A program made the position numbers and the translations under genes. DNA of 10,129 bases. Source: Acidobacteriota bacterium (GTDB lineage: Bacteria; Actinomycetota; Acidimicrobiia; Acidimicrobiales; UBA8190). Shown one piece after another: positions 1 to 5,207 of the stretch. Positions within the stretch are counted from its first letter, which is position 1, and every line of letters starts with the position of its first letter. Under the pieces are notes generated by a model. It did no database searches and had not been told where the DNA came from. It worked only from the letters and a program-made list of their open reading frames with translations. The stretch covers positions 1 through 10,129 of the forward strand of contig JAGWNV010000071.1 in the NCBI GenBank assembly GCA_028872975.1. The letters are read 5' to 3'.

Positions 1-1
1 G

Positions 2-160
2 GCGCCACTGGCCGAGCGGGTGGCGGCGATGGCGCTCGGAGCGCTCGACCCCGATGCGCAAGGAGACGTCGAGGATCCGGCCGGGGGGACCGACGACGAC
101 TACGTGGCCTGCGCCCTGGCGCTGCGCGACCTGGTCGGCCGGCTGGTGGAGCGGCTCTGA
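2..160 (+). CDS. C-terminal end of a probable low-molecular-weight protein-tyrosine phosphatase / arsenate-reductase-like protein (partial)
   Basis: The reading frame enters from the left edge and ends at the TGA at 158-160, giving 52 residues. The tail has the pattern of the end of the low-molecular-weight phosphatase fold: a DVEDPAGG stretch (residues about 23-30), then an acidic DDDY and an amphipathic helix ending in LVERL. In that family the Asp of the 'DP' motif is the general acid of the cysteine phosphatase reaction, and it is followed by a Gly-rich turn and a long C-terminal helix. The N-terminal CX5R catalytic loop lies outside the window, so activity cannot be judged. The gene converges on the DUF4395 gene, with 24 bases between the two stop codons and no obvious terminator hairpin. 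The assignment rests on a short stretch; a different alpha/beta protein is possible. Confidence 0.5.
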   Translation, partial: APLAERVAAMALGALDPDAQGDVEDPAGGTDDDYVACALALRDLVGRLVERL

Positions 161-184
161 GGGCCGTCGGGGGCGGGCGGCGGC

Positions 185-703
185 TCAGACGCCGACGGGC
201 TGGCGCAGCTCGGGGTGCCGCAGTGTCACGTCGGCGCAGGCCTCGCACACCTCGTCGGGCACGAGGCCCGTGCGCATGAGGACGGCGAAGACCCGGCAGC
301 CGAGGCAGATCCCGAACGCCGACTCGAGCACGGCGGCGGCGAGGAGCAGGCCGACGACGGCGAGGGCGGCCGTCGACTGCCCGGCACCGAACCACAGGAC
401 CAGCGCCGTCGTGCTGAAGGCGACGCCCATCGCCTGGGCGAAGCGCTTGGGCGGGCCCGCCACCAGCCGGGGGGCGGCGAGGCGGGGCGCCACCACCCGG
501 GTGGCCAGCTGGCCGAGGGGGCTCAGCGTGGGACCGGTGAGCACCCGGGCCCAGAAGCCGTAGCAGAGCGGGAGCAGGAGCCAGGGCTGGCGCCAGGCCA
601 GGGTCGCCACGCACAGGGCGACGACCCCACCGGCGACGACGCGCGCCGCCACCACGTTCACCGGGTTCGGGAAGCCGACGAGGCCACTGATCCTGGACCG
701 CAT
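185..703 (-). CDS. DUF4395 family integral membrane protein with two CxxC motifs
   Basis: The product has 172 residues. It matches the DUF4395 pattern: an N-terminal NPVN (about 13-16), hydrophobic segments at about 19-37 and 40-55, the block ARVLTGPTLSPLG (52-64), then GPPKRFAQ (83-90), hydrophobic segments at about 93-108 and 111-132, and CLGC (133-136). A second cysteine pair, CEAC, lies at 153-156. The function of the family is not established; the cysteines suggest thiol redox chemistry or metal binding at the membrane. I chose the ATG at 703 rather than an upstream ATG at 742 because a full AGGAGGTG ribosome-binding site stands just before it and a promoter lies within the longer version. 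The gene follows the TetR gene on the same strand after 78 bases. A functional link to the CcdA/Ccm genes further right is inference only. Confidence 0.85.
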   Translation of the reverse strand: MRSRISGLVGFPNPVNVVAARVVAGGVVALCVATLAWRQPWLLLPLCYGFWARVLTGPTLSPLGQLATRVVAPRLAAPRLVAGPPKRFAQAMGVAFSTTALVLWFGAGQSTAALAVVGLLLAAAVLESAFGICLGCRVFAVLMRTGLVPDEVCEACADVTLRHPELRQPVGV

Positions 704-707
704 GGGA

Positions 708-715
708 CACCTCCT
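708..715 (-). promoter_or_regulatory. Strong ribosome-binding site of the DUF4395 gene
   Basis: On the minus strand this reads AGGAGGTG, a perfect eight-base Shine-Dalgarno match. The AGGAGG core ends six bases before the ATG at 703. It fixes that start and contrasts with the poor or absent sites in front of most other genes here. Confidence 0.85.
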
Positions 716-736
716 GCCGCGCCCTGCCGCCGGGCG

Positions 737-770
737 CGACAAAAGATTACCTGTTCGGTCGGATTTGTCG
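737..770. repeat. Inverted repeat flanking the DUF4395 promoter (candidate operator)
   Basis: CGACAAA at 737-743 and TTTGTCG at 764-770 form a perfect 7-base inverted repeat separated by 20 bases. The arms bracket the -10 box and overlap the -35 box. A second, shorter inverted repeat, CGGTC (756-760) and GACCG (770-774), overlaps the right arm. Either could be an operator, for example for the neighbouring TetR protein, but binding is not shown. The 20-base gap is wider than in most TetR operators. Confidence 0.35.
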
Positions 771-771
771 A
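744..771 (-). promoter_or_regulatory. Putative sigma-70-type promoter of the DUF4395 gene
   Basis: On the minus strand there is a TCGACA -35 element (766-771; one mismatch to TTGACA), a 16-base spacer, and TAATCT (744-749), which fits the TAnnnT form of actinobacterial -10 boxes. A transcript would start near 737 and carry a leader of about 34 bases containing the ribosome-binding site. The stretch is clearly more AT-rich than its surroundings, which supports a promoter. Confidence 0.5.
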
Positions 772-781
772 CCGGGCCGGG

Positions 782-1423
782 TCAGTCGCGGTGGACCGAC
801 CGCAGGCCGGCCCAGGCCAGATCGGCCAGCCGGCGGGCGGCCCGGTCGGCGTCGGCCGTCTCCGCCTCCTCGCCCGGCCCCTCCCCGCCCTGGTGGAGGG
901 CGAGGAAGTACCGGCTCGCCCCCTCCGCCATGCCCACCACCGCGTAGGCGAGCAGGCGCCGGTGGTCCTGGTCGAGCCCGGCGTCGATGAGGACGTCGAT
1001 GGCCTCGGCCAGCATGTCCTCCACGTGGCGCACCGCCCGCGACAGCTCGGGGTCGTCGGGCACGTCGCTGCCGAAGAGCAGGGAGAAGGAGTCCGCCTGG
1101 CTGGCCACGAGGTGGAAGTAGGCGGCGAAGCCCCCCTCGACCTGCTGGCGGGGGCCCTCGGCCGCCGCCACGGCCTTGCCGATGGCCTCGAGCAGCGACC
1201 GGGCGACGGTCTCGAGCAGCTCGAGGTAGAGGGCGCGTTTGGAGGCGAAGTGCTGGTACAGCAGCGGCTTCGTGACCCCGGCCGCCTCGGCGATGTCGTC
1301 CATGGTGGTCGCCTCGAACCCCCGGGCGCCGAATTGCCGCAGGGCCACGGTGAGCAGCTGCTGGCGCCGGACGTCGGCCGGGAGCCGCTTGGGCGCCTCG
1401 GCGGGTGTGGGTCGGCTGGCCAC
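782..1423 (-). CDS. TetR/AcrR family transcriptional regulator
   Basis: The product has 213 residues, typical for TetR proteins. The N-terminal DNA-binding domain is plain: helix 1 around RRQQLLTVALRQFGARGF (19-36), then the helix-turn-helix TTMDDIAEAAGVTKPLLYQHF (39-59), followed by SKRALY (61-66). The rest (about 67-210) is a variable, mostly helical ligand-binding and dimerisation domain, so the ligand cannot be named. The C-terminal part has an acidic, alanine-rich insert (about 180-195). The GTG start at 1421-1423 is supported by a TAnnnT box six bases upstream, giving a leaderless mRNA. The gene lies 19 bases after the glycosyltransferase and upstream of the DUF4395 gene. The targets may include itself, the DUF4395 promoter or the divergent 2484-2537 region; none can be chosen from sequence. 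Confidence 0.92.
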   Translation of the reverse strand: MASRPTPAEAPKRLPADVRRQQLLTVALRQFGARGFEATTMDDIAEAAGVTKPLLYQHFASKRALYLELLETVARSLLEAIGKAVAAAEGPRQQVEGGFAAYFHLVASQADSFSLLFGSDVPDDPELSRAVRHVEDMLAEAIDVLIDAGLDQDHRRLLAYAVVGMAEGASRYFLALHQGGEGPGEEAETADADRAARRLADLAWAGLRSVHRD

Positions 1424-1429
1424 CGCCGC

Positions 1430-1435
1430 AGCCTA
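1430..1435 (-). promoter_or_regulatory. Putative -10 box for leaderless transcription of the TetR gene
   Basis: The minus strand reads TAGGCT, a TAnnnT hexamer, followed by six bases and then the GTG start at 1423. The spacing would place the first transcribed base at or next to the start codon. No Shine-Dalgarno sequence is present, which fits a leaderless message. The box lies in the 19-base gap behind the glycosyltransferase gene. Confidence 0.5.
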
Positions 1436-1442
1436 CGGCGCG

Positions 1443-2483
1443 CTACAGCCCGATCCGGGCCAGGACCCCGGCGATCCGGCCCGGGAGGGCCTCGAGCGAG
1501 AAGTGCCGCCGGGCGATCTCCCGGTTGTGGGCGAGCAGCCCCGGGTCGGGGTCGTCGAGGAAGGCGCCGAGCCCGGCGGCGTCGTCGTGGGCGAACCACC
1601 GGAAGCCGAAGCCGGCCAGCTCGGCCGCCACCGGGTAGGGCCCGACGGCCAGTGGCCGGCCGTGGACGGCGGACTCGACCGAGGGGTTGCCGAAGCCCTC
1701 CCAGTCCGAAGGGAGTGCCACGACGTCGCAGGCGGCGTAGGCGTCGGCGGCGGGCGTGCGCGCCGTGCCCGGGACCTGGCCCCGGCGGACCGGGACCGGT
1801 GCGGCACCGAGGATCCGCTCGAGCTCGTCGTCGAACCCCTCCTCGGCGGGCCCGAGCAGCCAGTAGACGGCGCCCAGCGCGTCGGCCAGCGCCACGGCGC
1901 GGTCGACGCGCTTGCGGGCGATGGCGCGGGTGGGCTGGAGCACGAGGCGGGCGTCGGGCGCCACCCCGAGGGCGCGGCGGGTCCCCTGGCGGTCGCCGGG
2001 CGGGGCCTCGGTGTCGAAGGCGTTGTAGACGACCCGGGCGGTGATGCCCCGTTCGGCGAGCTGCCGGCGCGACAGGTCGTTCACCGTGACGTGCGCCCAC
2101 CGGTCGTCGTCGGGGGGCGGGGGGCGGTCGGCGAAGCGGGCCCGCTGCCAGGGGAGGTCGTGATGGTGCACCACGGCGGGCCGGCCCCGCAGCACCGAGG
2201 CCACCACGGCGGCGGCGGCGGGGTTGAGGGGGAGCGACAGGAGGTTCTCGACCACGACGAGCTCGGCGCCCGACAGCGCGTCGGTGAGCTCGCCGGTGGT
2301 GGGGGGCGCCTCGGCGCCGATGGCGAGGCCGGGCAGCAGGTGGTCCACGGGGCCCTCGCCGGCGACGGTGACGACGCGCCACCCCACGGTCTCGAGCGCG
2401 GCGTGCCACTTGGCCGCCTCCACGGCCACGCCGTCGGTGCCCCCGAGACGGAACGAGACCATCGCGGCGGTCGGCGTGGGCAT
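1443..2483 (-). CDS. GT-B fold glycosyltransferase (GT4-like)
   Basis: The product has 346 residues, with the two-domain layout of retaining GT-B glycosyltransferases. The N-terminal domain has a Gly-rich loop, FRLGGTDGVAVEAAKW (11-26), and a HHHDLPW motif (106-112). The C-terminal donor-binding domain begins near QPTRAIARKRVDRAV (183-197), carrying the Arg/Lys pair that usually contacts the nucleotide-sugar phosphates. The EX7E element is intact as E262 to E270 within LPSDWEGFGNPSVESA (257-272). No signal peptide or membrane span is seen, so it probably acts in the cytoplasm. Donor and acceptor are unknown. The start at 2483 is supported by a TAnnnT box nine bases upstream; a second ATG at 2462 is possible. 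GDP-mannose dehydratase is encoded nearby on the other strand, so a deoxysugar donor is conceivable but unproven. Confidence 0.85.
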   Translation of the reverse strand: MPTPTAAMVSFRLGGTDGVAVEAAKWHAALETVGWRVVTVAGEGPVDHLLPGLAIGAEAPPTTGELTDALSGAELVVVENLLSLPLNPAAAAVVASVLRGRPAVVHHHDLPWQRARFADRPPPPDDDRWAHVTVNDLSRRQLAERGITARVVYNAFDTEAPPGDRQGTRRALGVAPDARLVLQPTRAIARKRVDRAVALADALGAVYWLLGPAEEGFDDELERILGAAPVPVRRGQVPGTARTPAADAYAACDVVALPSDWEGFGNPSVESAVHGRPLAVGPYPVAAELAGFGFRWFAHDDAAGLGAFLDDPDPGLLAHNREIARRHFSLEALPGRIAGVLARIGL

Positions 2484-2492
2484 AGGCGGCGA

Positions 2493-2498
2493 ACCCTA
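2493..2498 (-). promoter_or_regulatory. Putative -10 box of the glycosyltransferase gene
   Basis: The minus strand reads TAGGGT, matching TAnnnT, nine bases before the ATG at 2483. The message would have a leader of about two bases or none. It sits in the 54-base divergent region shared with the crotonase gene. Confidence 0.4.
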
Positions 2499-2525
2499 CC
2501 GGGGGCCCCGGCACATCCCCGGCGG

Positions 2526-2531
2526 TAGCGT
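2526..2531 (+). promoter_or_regulatory. Putative -10 box for leaderless transcription of the crotonase gene
   Basis: TAGCGT matches TAnnnT and is followed by six bases and the ATG at 2538, the same geometry as at the TetR gene. There is no Shine-Dalgarno sequence between them. Together with the opposite-strand box at 2493-2498 it makes the 2484-2537 gap a compact divergent promoter region, a natural place for joint regulation. Confidence 0.5.
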
Positions 2532-2537
2532 GCGCCG

Positions 2538-3341
2538 ATGCCCGACGCCCCGACGCCCGCCGCCGACGAGGTCCTCTACGACGGGGGCGACGGCGTGGCC
2601 ACCATCACCATCAACCGGCCCGAGCGGCGCAACGCCATGTCCTGGTCGGTGATCCGCCAGCTGCGCGCCGCGCTGGCCCGCGCCGGCGCCGACCAGGAGA
2701 TCCGGGTGGTGGTGCTGACCGGGGCCGGGGACAGCGCCTTCTGCGCGGGCGCCGACCTCGGCGCCATGGCCGGCCGCGACGAGGGGTTCCTCGCCACCCA
2801 CGAGGCCCGCGGCGAGCTGGCCGGCCTCTTCGGGGAGCTGTGGGGCCTGGGCAAGCCCACCGTCGCCCGCGTCCAGGGCTGGGCCATGGCCGGCGGGCTG
2901 GGGCTGGCCCTCGCCTGCGACCTCCTCGTGGCCTCCGACCGGGCCCGCTTCGGGGCCCCCGAGGTCAACGTGGGGCTGTGGCCCTACATGATCACGGTCC
3001 CCCTGGTGCGGTCCATGCCGCCCAAGAAGGCGCTCGAGCTCATGCTCTCGGGCCGGGTGGTCGACGCCGCCGAGGCGGACCGGCTGGGCTTCGTGACCAG
3101 GGTGGTGGCCCACGACCGGCTCGACGAGGCCGTGGGCGAGCTGGCCGCCACGCTGGCGTCGAAGCCGCCCGCCGTCGTGAAGCTCGGCCTCAGGGCGTTC
3201 TACGCTGTGTGGGACATGGCGGCGGACGACGCCCTCGCCCACCTCCATGCCATGTTGACCATCACCGCCAACACCGAGGACGCCTCCGAGGGCATCAGCG
3301 CCTTCCTGGAGAAGCGCCCGCCGCGCTGGACGGGGCGCTGA
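2538..3341 (+). CDS. Enoyl-CoA hydratase/isomerase (crotonase) family protein
   Basis: The product has 267 residues, the usual length for a single-domain crotonase acting on acyl-CoA thioesters. The fold signatures are present: NRPERRNAM (26-34), the first oxyanion-hole segment FCAGADL (68-74), and the second in VQGWAMAGGLGLALACD (112-128). Then follow FGAPEVNVG (138-146), with E142 at the position of the second catalytic glutamate of rat enoyl-CoA hydratase (Glu164), and a C-terminal helical part with SGRVVDAAEADRLGFV (171-186). The first glutamate (Glu144) is replaced by G122. That is a known pattern in crotonase subgroups such as methylglutaconyl- and isohexenylglutaconyl-CoA hydratases, so simple beta-oxidation hydration should not be assumed. 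The ATG start is supported by the -10 box six bases upstream. A hairpin follows four bases after the stop. Substrate and pathway cannot be fixed from the neighbours. Confidence 0.9.
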   Translation: MPDAPTPAADEVLYDGGDGVATITINRPERRNAMSWSVIRQLRAALARAGADQEIRVVVLTGAGDSAFCAGADLGAMAGRDEGFLATHEARGELAGLFGELWGLGKPTVARVQGWAMAGGLGLALACDLLVASDRARFGAPEVNVGLWPYMITVPLVRSMPPKKALELMLSGRVVDAAEADRLGFVTRVVAHDRLDEAVGELAATLASKPPAVVKLGLRAFYAVWDMAADDALAHLHAMLTITANTEDASEGISAFLEKRPPRWTGR

Positions 3342-3344
3342 GGC

Positions 3345-3361
3345 GGCCGCCGGGGGCGGCC
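3345..3361 (+). terminator. GC-rich hairpin after the crotonase gene (terminator-like, no U-tract)
   Basis: GGCCGCC (3345-3351) and GGCGGCC (3355-3361) form a perfect 7-base-pair stem with a GGG loop, starting four bases after the TGA. No T-run follows. It could be a weak or U-less terminator, or an mRNA-end or processing structure within a longer transcript, because no clear promoter is seen before the next gene. Confidence 0.45.
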
Positions 3362-3389
3362 CGAGCAGAGGAAGACCGAGCCGAGCAGA
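3361..3389 (+). repeat. Short direct repeat in the leader of the gmd gene
   Basis: CCGAGCAGA occurs at 3361-3369 and again at 3381-3389, where its last base is the A of the ATG. A further CCGAG lies between them at 3376-3380. The purine-rich AGAGGAAG at 3367-3374 is the best Shine-Dalgarno candidate, but at 14 bases it is farther than usual from the start. It may be a small local duplication. Confidence 0.4.
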
Positions 3390-4360
3390 TGCCCAAGCGT
3401 GCGCTCATCACCGGTATCACCGGCCAGGACGGGTCCTACCTGGCCGAGCTCCTCCTCGAGCAGGGCTACGAGGTCGTGGGGATGGTCCGGCGCTCCTCCA
3501 CCCTCAACTTCGAGCGCATCGCCCACGTCCAGGACGCCATCACCCTCGTCCCCGGCGACCTGCTCGACGAGGTATCGCTCATCGGCATCCTGCGCGAGCA
3601 CCGCCCCGACGAGGTCTACAACCTCGCCGCCCAGTCCTTCGTCCAGACCTCCTGGGGCCAGCCGGTGCTCACCGGGGAGACGACGGCCCTGGGAGTGACC
3701 CGTCTGCTCGACGCCATCCGGATCGCCTGTCCCGAAGCGCGCTTCTACCAGGCCTCCTCCTCGGAGATGTTCGGCAAGGTCCACGAGGTGCCCCAGAACG
3801 AGCAGACCCCCTTCTATCCGAGAAGCCCCTACGGGGTGGCCAAGGTCTACGGCCACTGGATCACCGTGAACTACCGGGAGAGCTACGGCCTGCACGCCTC
3901 GTCGGGGATGCTGTTCAACCACGAGAGCCCTCGCCGTGGGCTCGAGTTCGTGACCCGCAAGGTCAGCCACGCCGTGGCCCGCATCGCCTGCGGGCTCCAG
4001 GAGAAGCTGCTGCTCGGCAACCTCGAGTCGCAGCGGGACTGGGGGTTCGCCGGGGACTACGTGCGGGCCATGTGGCTGATGCTCCAGCGCGACGAGCCCG
4101 GGGACCTCGTCGTCGCCACCGGCCAGACCCACTCGGTGCGCGAGCTGTGCGAGATCGCCTTCGCCCACGCCGGTCTCGACTGGGCCGAGCACGTCGCCGT
4201 CGACGAGCGGTTCCTGCGCCCCGCCGAGGTGGACCTCCTCGTGGGCGACGCCACACGGGCCCGCACCGAGCTCGGCTGGGGAGAGACCGTGGGCTTCCCC
4301 GAGCTGGTGGCCATGATGGTGGACGCGGACCTGGCCCTCGTCCGTTCCGCCGGGCGCTGA
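3389..4360 (+). CDS. gmd: GDP-mannose 4,6-dehydratase
   Basis: The enzyme converts GDP-D-mannose to GDP-4-keto-6-deoxy-D-mannose, the branch point to GDP-fucose, GDP-rhamnose, GDP-perosamine and related sugars. The product has 323 residues and is an extended short-chain dehydrogenase with a Rossmann fold. It opens with the NADP-binding loop GITGQDGSYLAE (9-20). RRSS (34-37), QASSSEMFG (121-129; S124 and E126 match the catalytic Thr and Glu of the E. coli enzyme), SPYGVAK with Y148 and K152, NHESPRRG (177-184), FVTRK (187-191) and RDWGFAGDYV (216-225) are all diagnostic. The ATG at 3389 starts exactly at the Rossmann strand; a much longer open frame upstream only reads through the crotonase gene out of frame. 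No reductase, epimerase or aminotransferase for the next step is in the window, so the final sugar is unknown. Confidence 0.95.
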   Translation: MPKRALITGITGQDGSYLAELLLEQGYEVVGMVRRSSTLNFERIAHVQDAITLVPGDLLDEVSLIGILREHRPDEVYNLAAQSFVQTSWGQPVLTGETTALGVTRLLDAIRIACPEARFYQASSSEMFGKVHEVPQNEQTPFYPRSPYGVAKVYGHWITVNYRESYGLHASSGMLFNHESPRRGLEFVTRKVSHAVARIACGLQEKLLLGNLESQRDWGFAGDYVRAMWLMLQRDEPGDLVVATGQTHSVRELCEIAFAHAGLDWAEHVAVDERFLRPAEVDLLVGDATRARTELGWGETVGFPELVAMMVDADLALVRSAGR

Positions 4361-4375
4361 GCGGGCGAGGCCCGC
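4361..4375 (+). terminator. GC-rich hairpin between gmd and ccdA
   Basis: GCGGGC (4361-4366) and GCCCGC (4370-4375) form a perfect 6-base-pair stem with a GAG loop, starting directly after the gmd stop codon. It ends four bases before the GTG of ccdA and has no T-run. It fills almost the entire 19-base gap, so it could lower readthrough or occlude translation initiation of ccdA rather than end transcription fully. Confidence 0.4.
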
Positions 4376-4379
4376 GCCG

Positions 4380-5141
4380 GTGCCGTCGGCCACGATCGCC
4401 GCCGACCCCCTCGGCATCCTCGTGGCCTTCGGGGCGGGGATGCTGTCGTTCCTCTCCCCCTGCGTGCTCCCCCTCGTCCCCGGCTACGTCTCGATGGTCT
4501 CGGGCCTCTCCGCCGCCGAGCTCGGCGACGGGGACCGCCGCCGGCCCGCCGAGGTGCTGCCCGGGGTGCTCCTGTTCGTGGCCGGGTTCACGGCGGTCTT
4601 CACCGCCCTCGGCGCCGGGGCCTCGACGGTGGGCCGGGTGCTCCTCGGCCACCAGCGCGGCTTCGACGTCGCCGCCGGGCTCCTCGTCGTGCTCATGGGC
4701 CTCGTCCTCGCCGGTGTGGGCACGCCCCGGCTGCTCCTCGCCGAGCGGCGGTTCCACCCCGTGCCGTCGCGCCTCGGGCGGTGGGCCCCGCCGGTCATGG
4801 GCATGGCCTTCGCCTTCGGCTGGACCCCCTGCATCGGCCCGGTGCTCGGCGGCGTGCTGGGCCTGGCCGCCGAGCGGGCCACCCTGGCGTCGGGTCTCGT
4901 CCTCCTCGTGGCCTACTCCCTCGGGCTCGGGGTGCCCTTCCTCGCCACCGGTCTCGCCTTCGGCCGGCTCACCGCCCTGGTGGCGCGCGTCAGGCGCCGC
5001 CTGTGGCTCGTGGACCTGGTGGCGGGGGCGGCCCTGGTGGCCTTCGGGGTGCTCCTCGTCACCGGCGAGCTGCACCTCGTGTCCTCGGCCGTCTCCGACG
5101 CCCTGCGAGCCCTCGGGCTCGGGAGGCTCGCCGTCAGCTGA
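4380..5141 (+). CDS. ccdA: CcdA-type thiol-disulfide transmembrane electron carrier
   Basis: CcdA proteins take electrons from cytoplasmic thioredoxin and pass them across the membrane to extracytoplasmic thioredoxin-like proteins, keeping apocytochrome c cysteines reduced for heme attachment. The product has 253 residues with about six membrane spans. Two conserved cysteines lie in matching helices: C28 in SFLSPCVLPLVPGY (23-36) and C151 in FGWTPCIGPVLGG (146-158). These form the redox pair of the CcdA/DsbD transmembrane domain. The protein is CcdA-sized, without the added periplasmic domains of full-length DsbD. The GTG start at 4380 lies 19 bases after gmd; the ribosome-binding site is weak, which suggests dependence on upstream transcription. 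The ccm operon begins 66 bases downstream, fitting a role in cytochrome c maturation. Other extracytoplasmic thiol partners are possible. Confidence 0.9.
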   Translation: MPSATIAADPLGILVAFGAGMLSFLSPCVLPLVPGYVSMVSGLSAAELGDGDRRRPAEVLPGVLLFVAGFTAVFTALGAGASTVGRVLLGHQRGFDVAAGLLVVLMGLVLAGVGTPRLLLAERRFHPVPSRLGRWAPPVMGMAFAFGWTPCIGPVLGGVLGLAAERATLASGLVLLVAYSLGLGVPFLATGLAFGRLTALVARVRRRLWLVDLVAGAALVAFGVLLVTGELHLVSSAVSDALRALGLGRLAVS

Positions 5142-5150
5142 CCCGCCCCC

Positions 5151-5188
5151 GGCGCCCGGGGCCGCTTGGTGCCGGCCCCCGGGGCGCC
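5151..5188 (+). terminator. Long GC hairpin after ccdA (terminator-like, no U-tract)
   Basis: The left arm 5151-5164 (GGCGCCCGGGGCCG) pairs with 5173-5188 (CGGCCCCCGGGGCGCC) across an 8-base loop, with two single-base bulges: about 14 base pairs, almost all G-C. No T-run follows. The -10 box of the ccm operon starts three bases after the stem, so this element sits between the two transcription units and may end the first one. Confidence 0.5.
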
Positions 5189-5190
5189 CG

Positions 5191-5196
5191 TAGCAT
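5191..5196 (+). promoter_or_regulatory. Putative -10 box of the ccm operon
   Basis: TAGCAT fits TAnnnT and lies 11 bases before the ATG of ccmA at 5208, giving a leader of about five bases. TTGGTG at 5166-5171 is a poor -35 candidate with a 19-base spacer and falls in the loop of the preceding hairpin. The ATG inside the box (5195) is out of frame with ccmA. Confidence 0.35.
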
Positions 5197-5207
5197 GGCC
5201 GGCGGCC

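Noticed and set aside
756..774. CGGTC/GACCG inverted repeat as a separate operator
   Set aside because: Arms of five G+C-rich bases are expected often by chance here; it is only mentioned with the longer, AT-containing repeat.
215..2044. Long plus-strand open frame across the minus-strand DUF4395, TetR and glycosyltransferase genes
   Set aside because: Its product is a low-complexity Arg/Gly/Pro-rich string without a domain, and it lies opposite three genes with clear family motifs. Such frames are common at this GC content.
658..2514. 618-residue minus-strand open frame overlapping TetR and the glycosyltransferase
   Set aside because: Same strand but shifted frame; Arg/Pro-rich without recognisable motifs, while the other frame gives intact TetR and GT-B proteins.
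2840..3388. Upstream extension of the gmd frame, giving a 506-residue protein
   Set aside because: The added 183 residues are an out-of-frame reading of the crotonase gene. The Rossmann fold begins exactly at the ATG at 3389.
3200..4417. 405-residue minus-strand frame opposite gmd
   Set aside because: No family features; gmd on the other strand has every diagnostic motif.
5195..5197. ATG inside the ccm -10 box as a possible ccmA start
   Set aside because: It is out of frame with ccmA; the in-frame ATG is at 5208.
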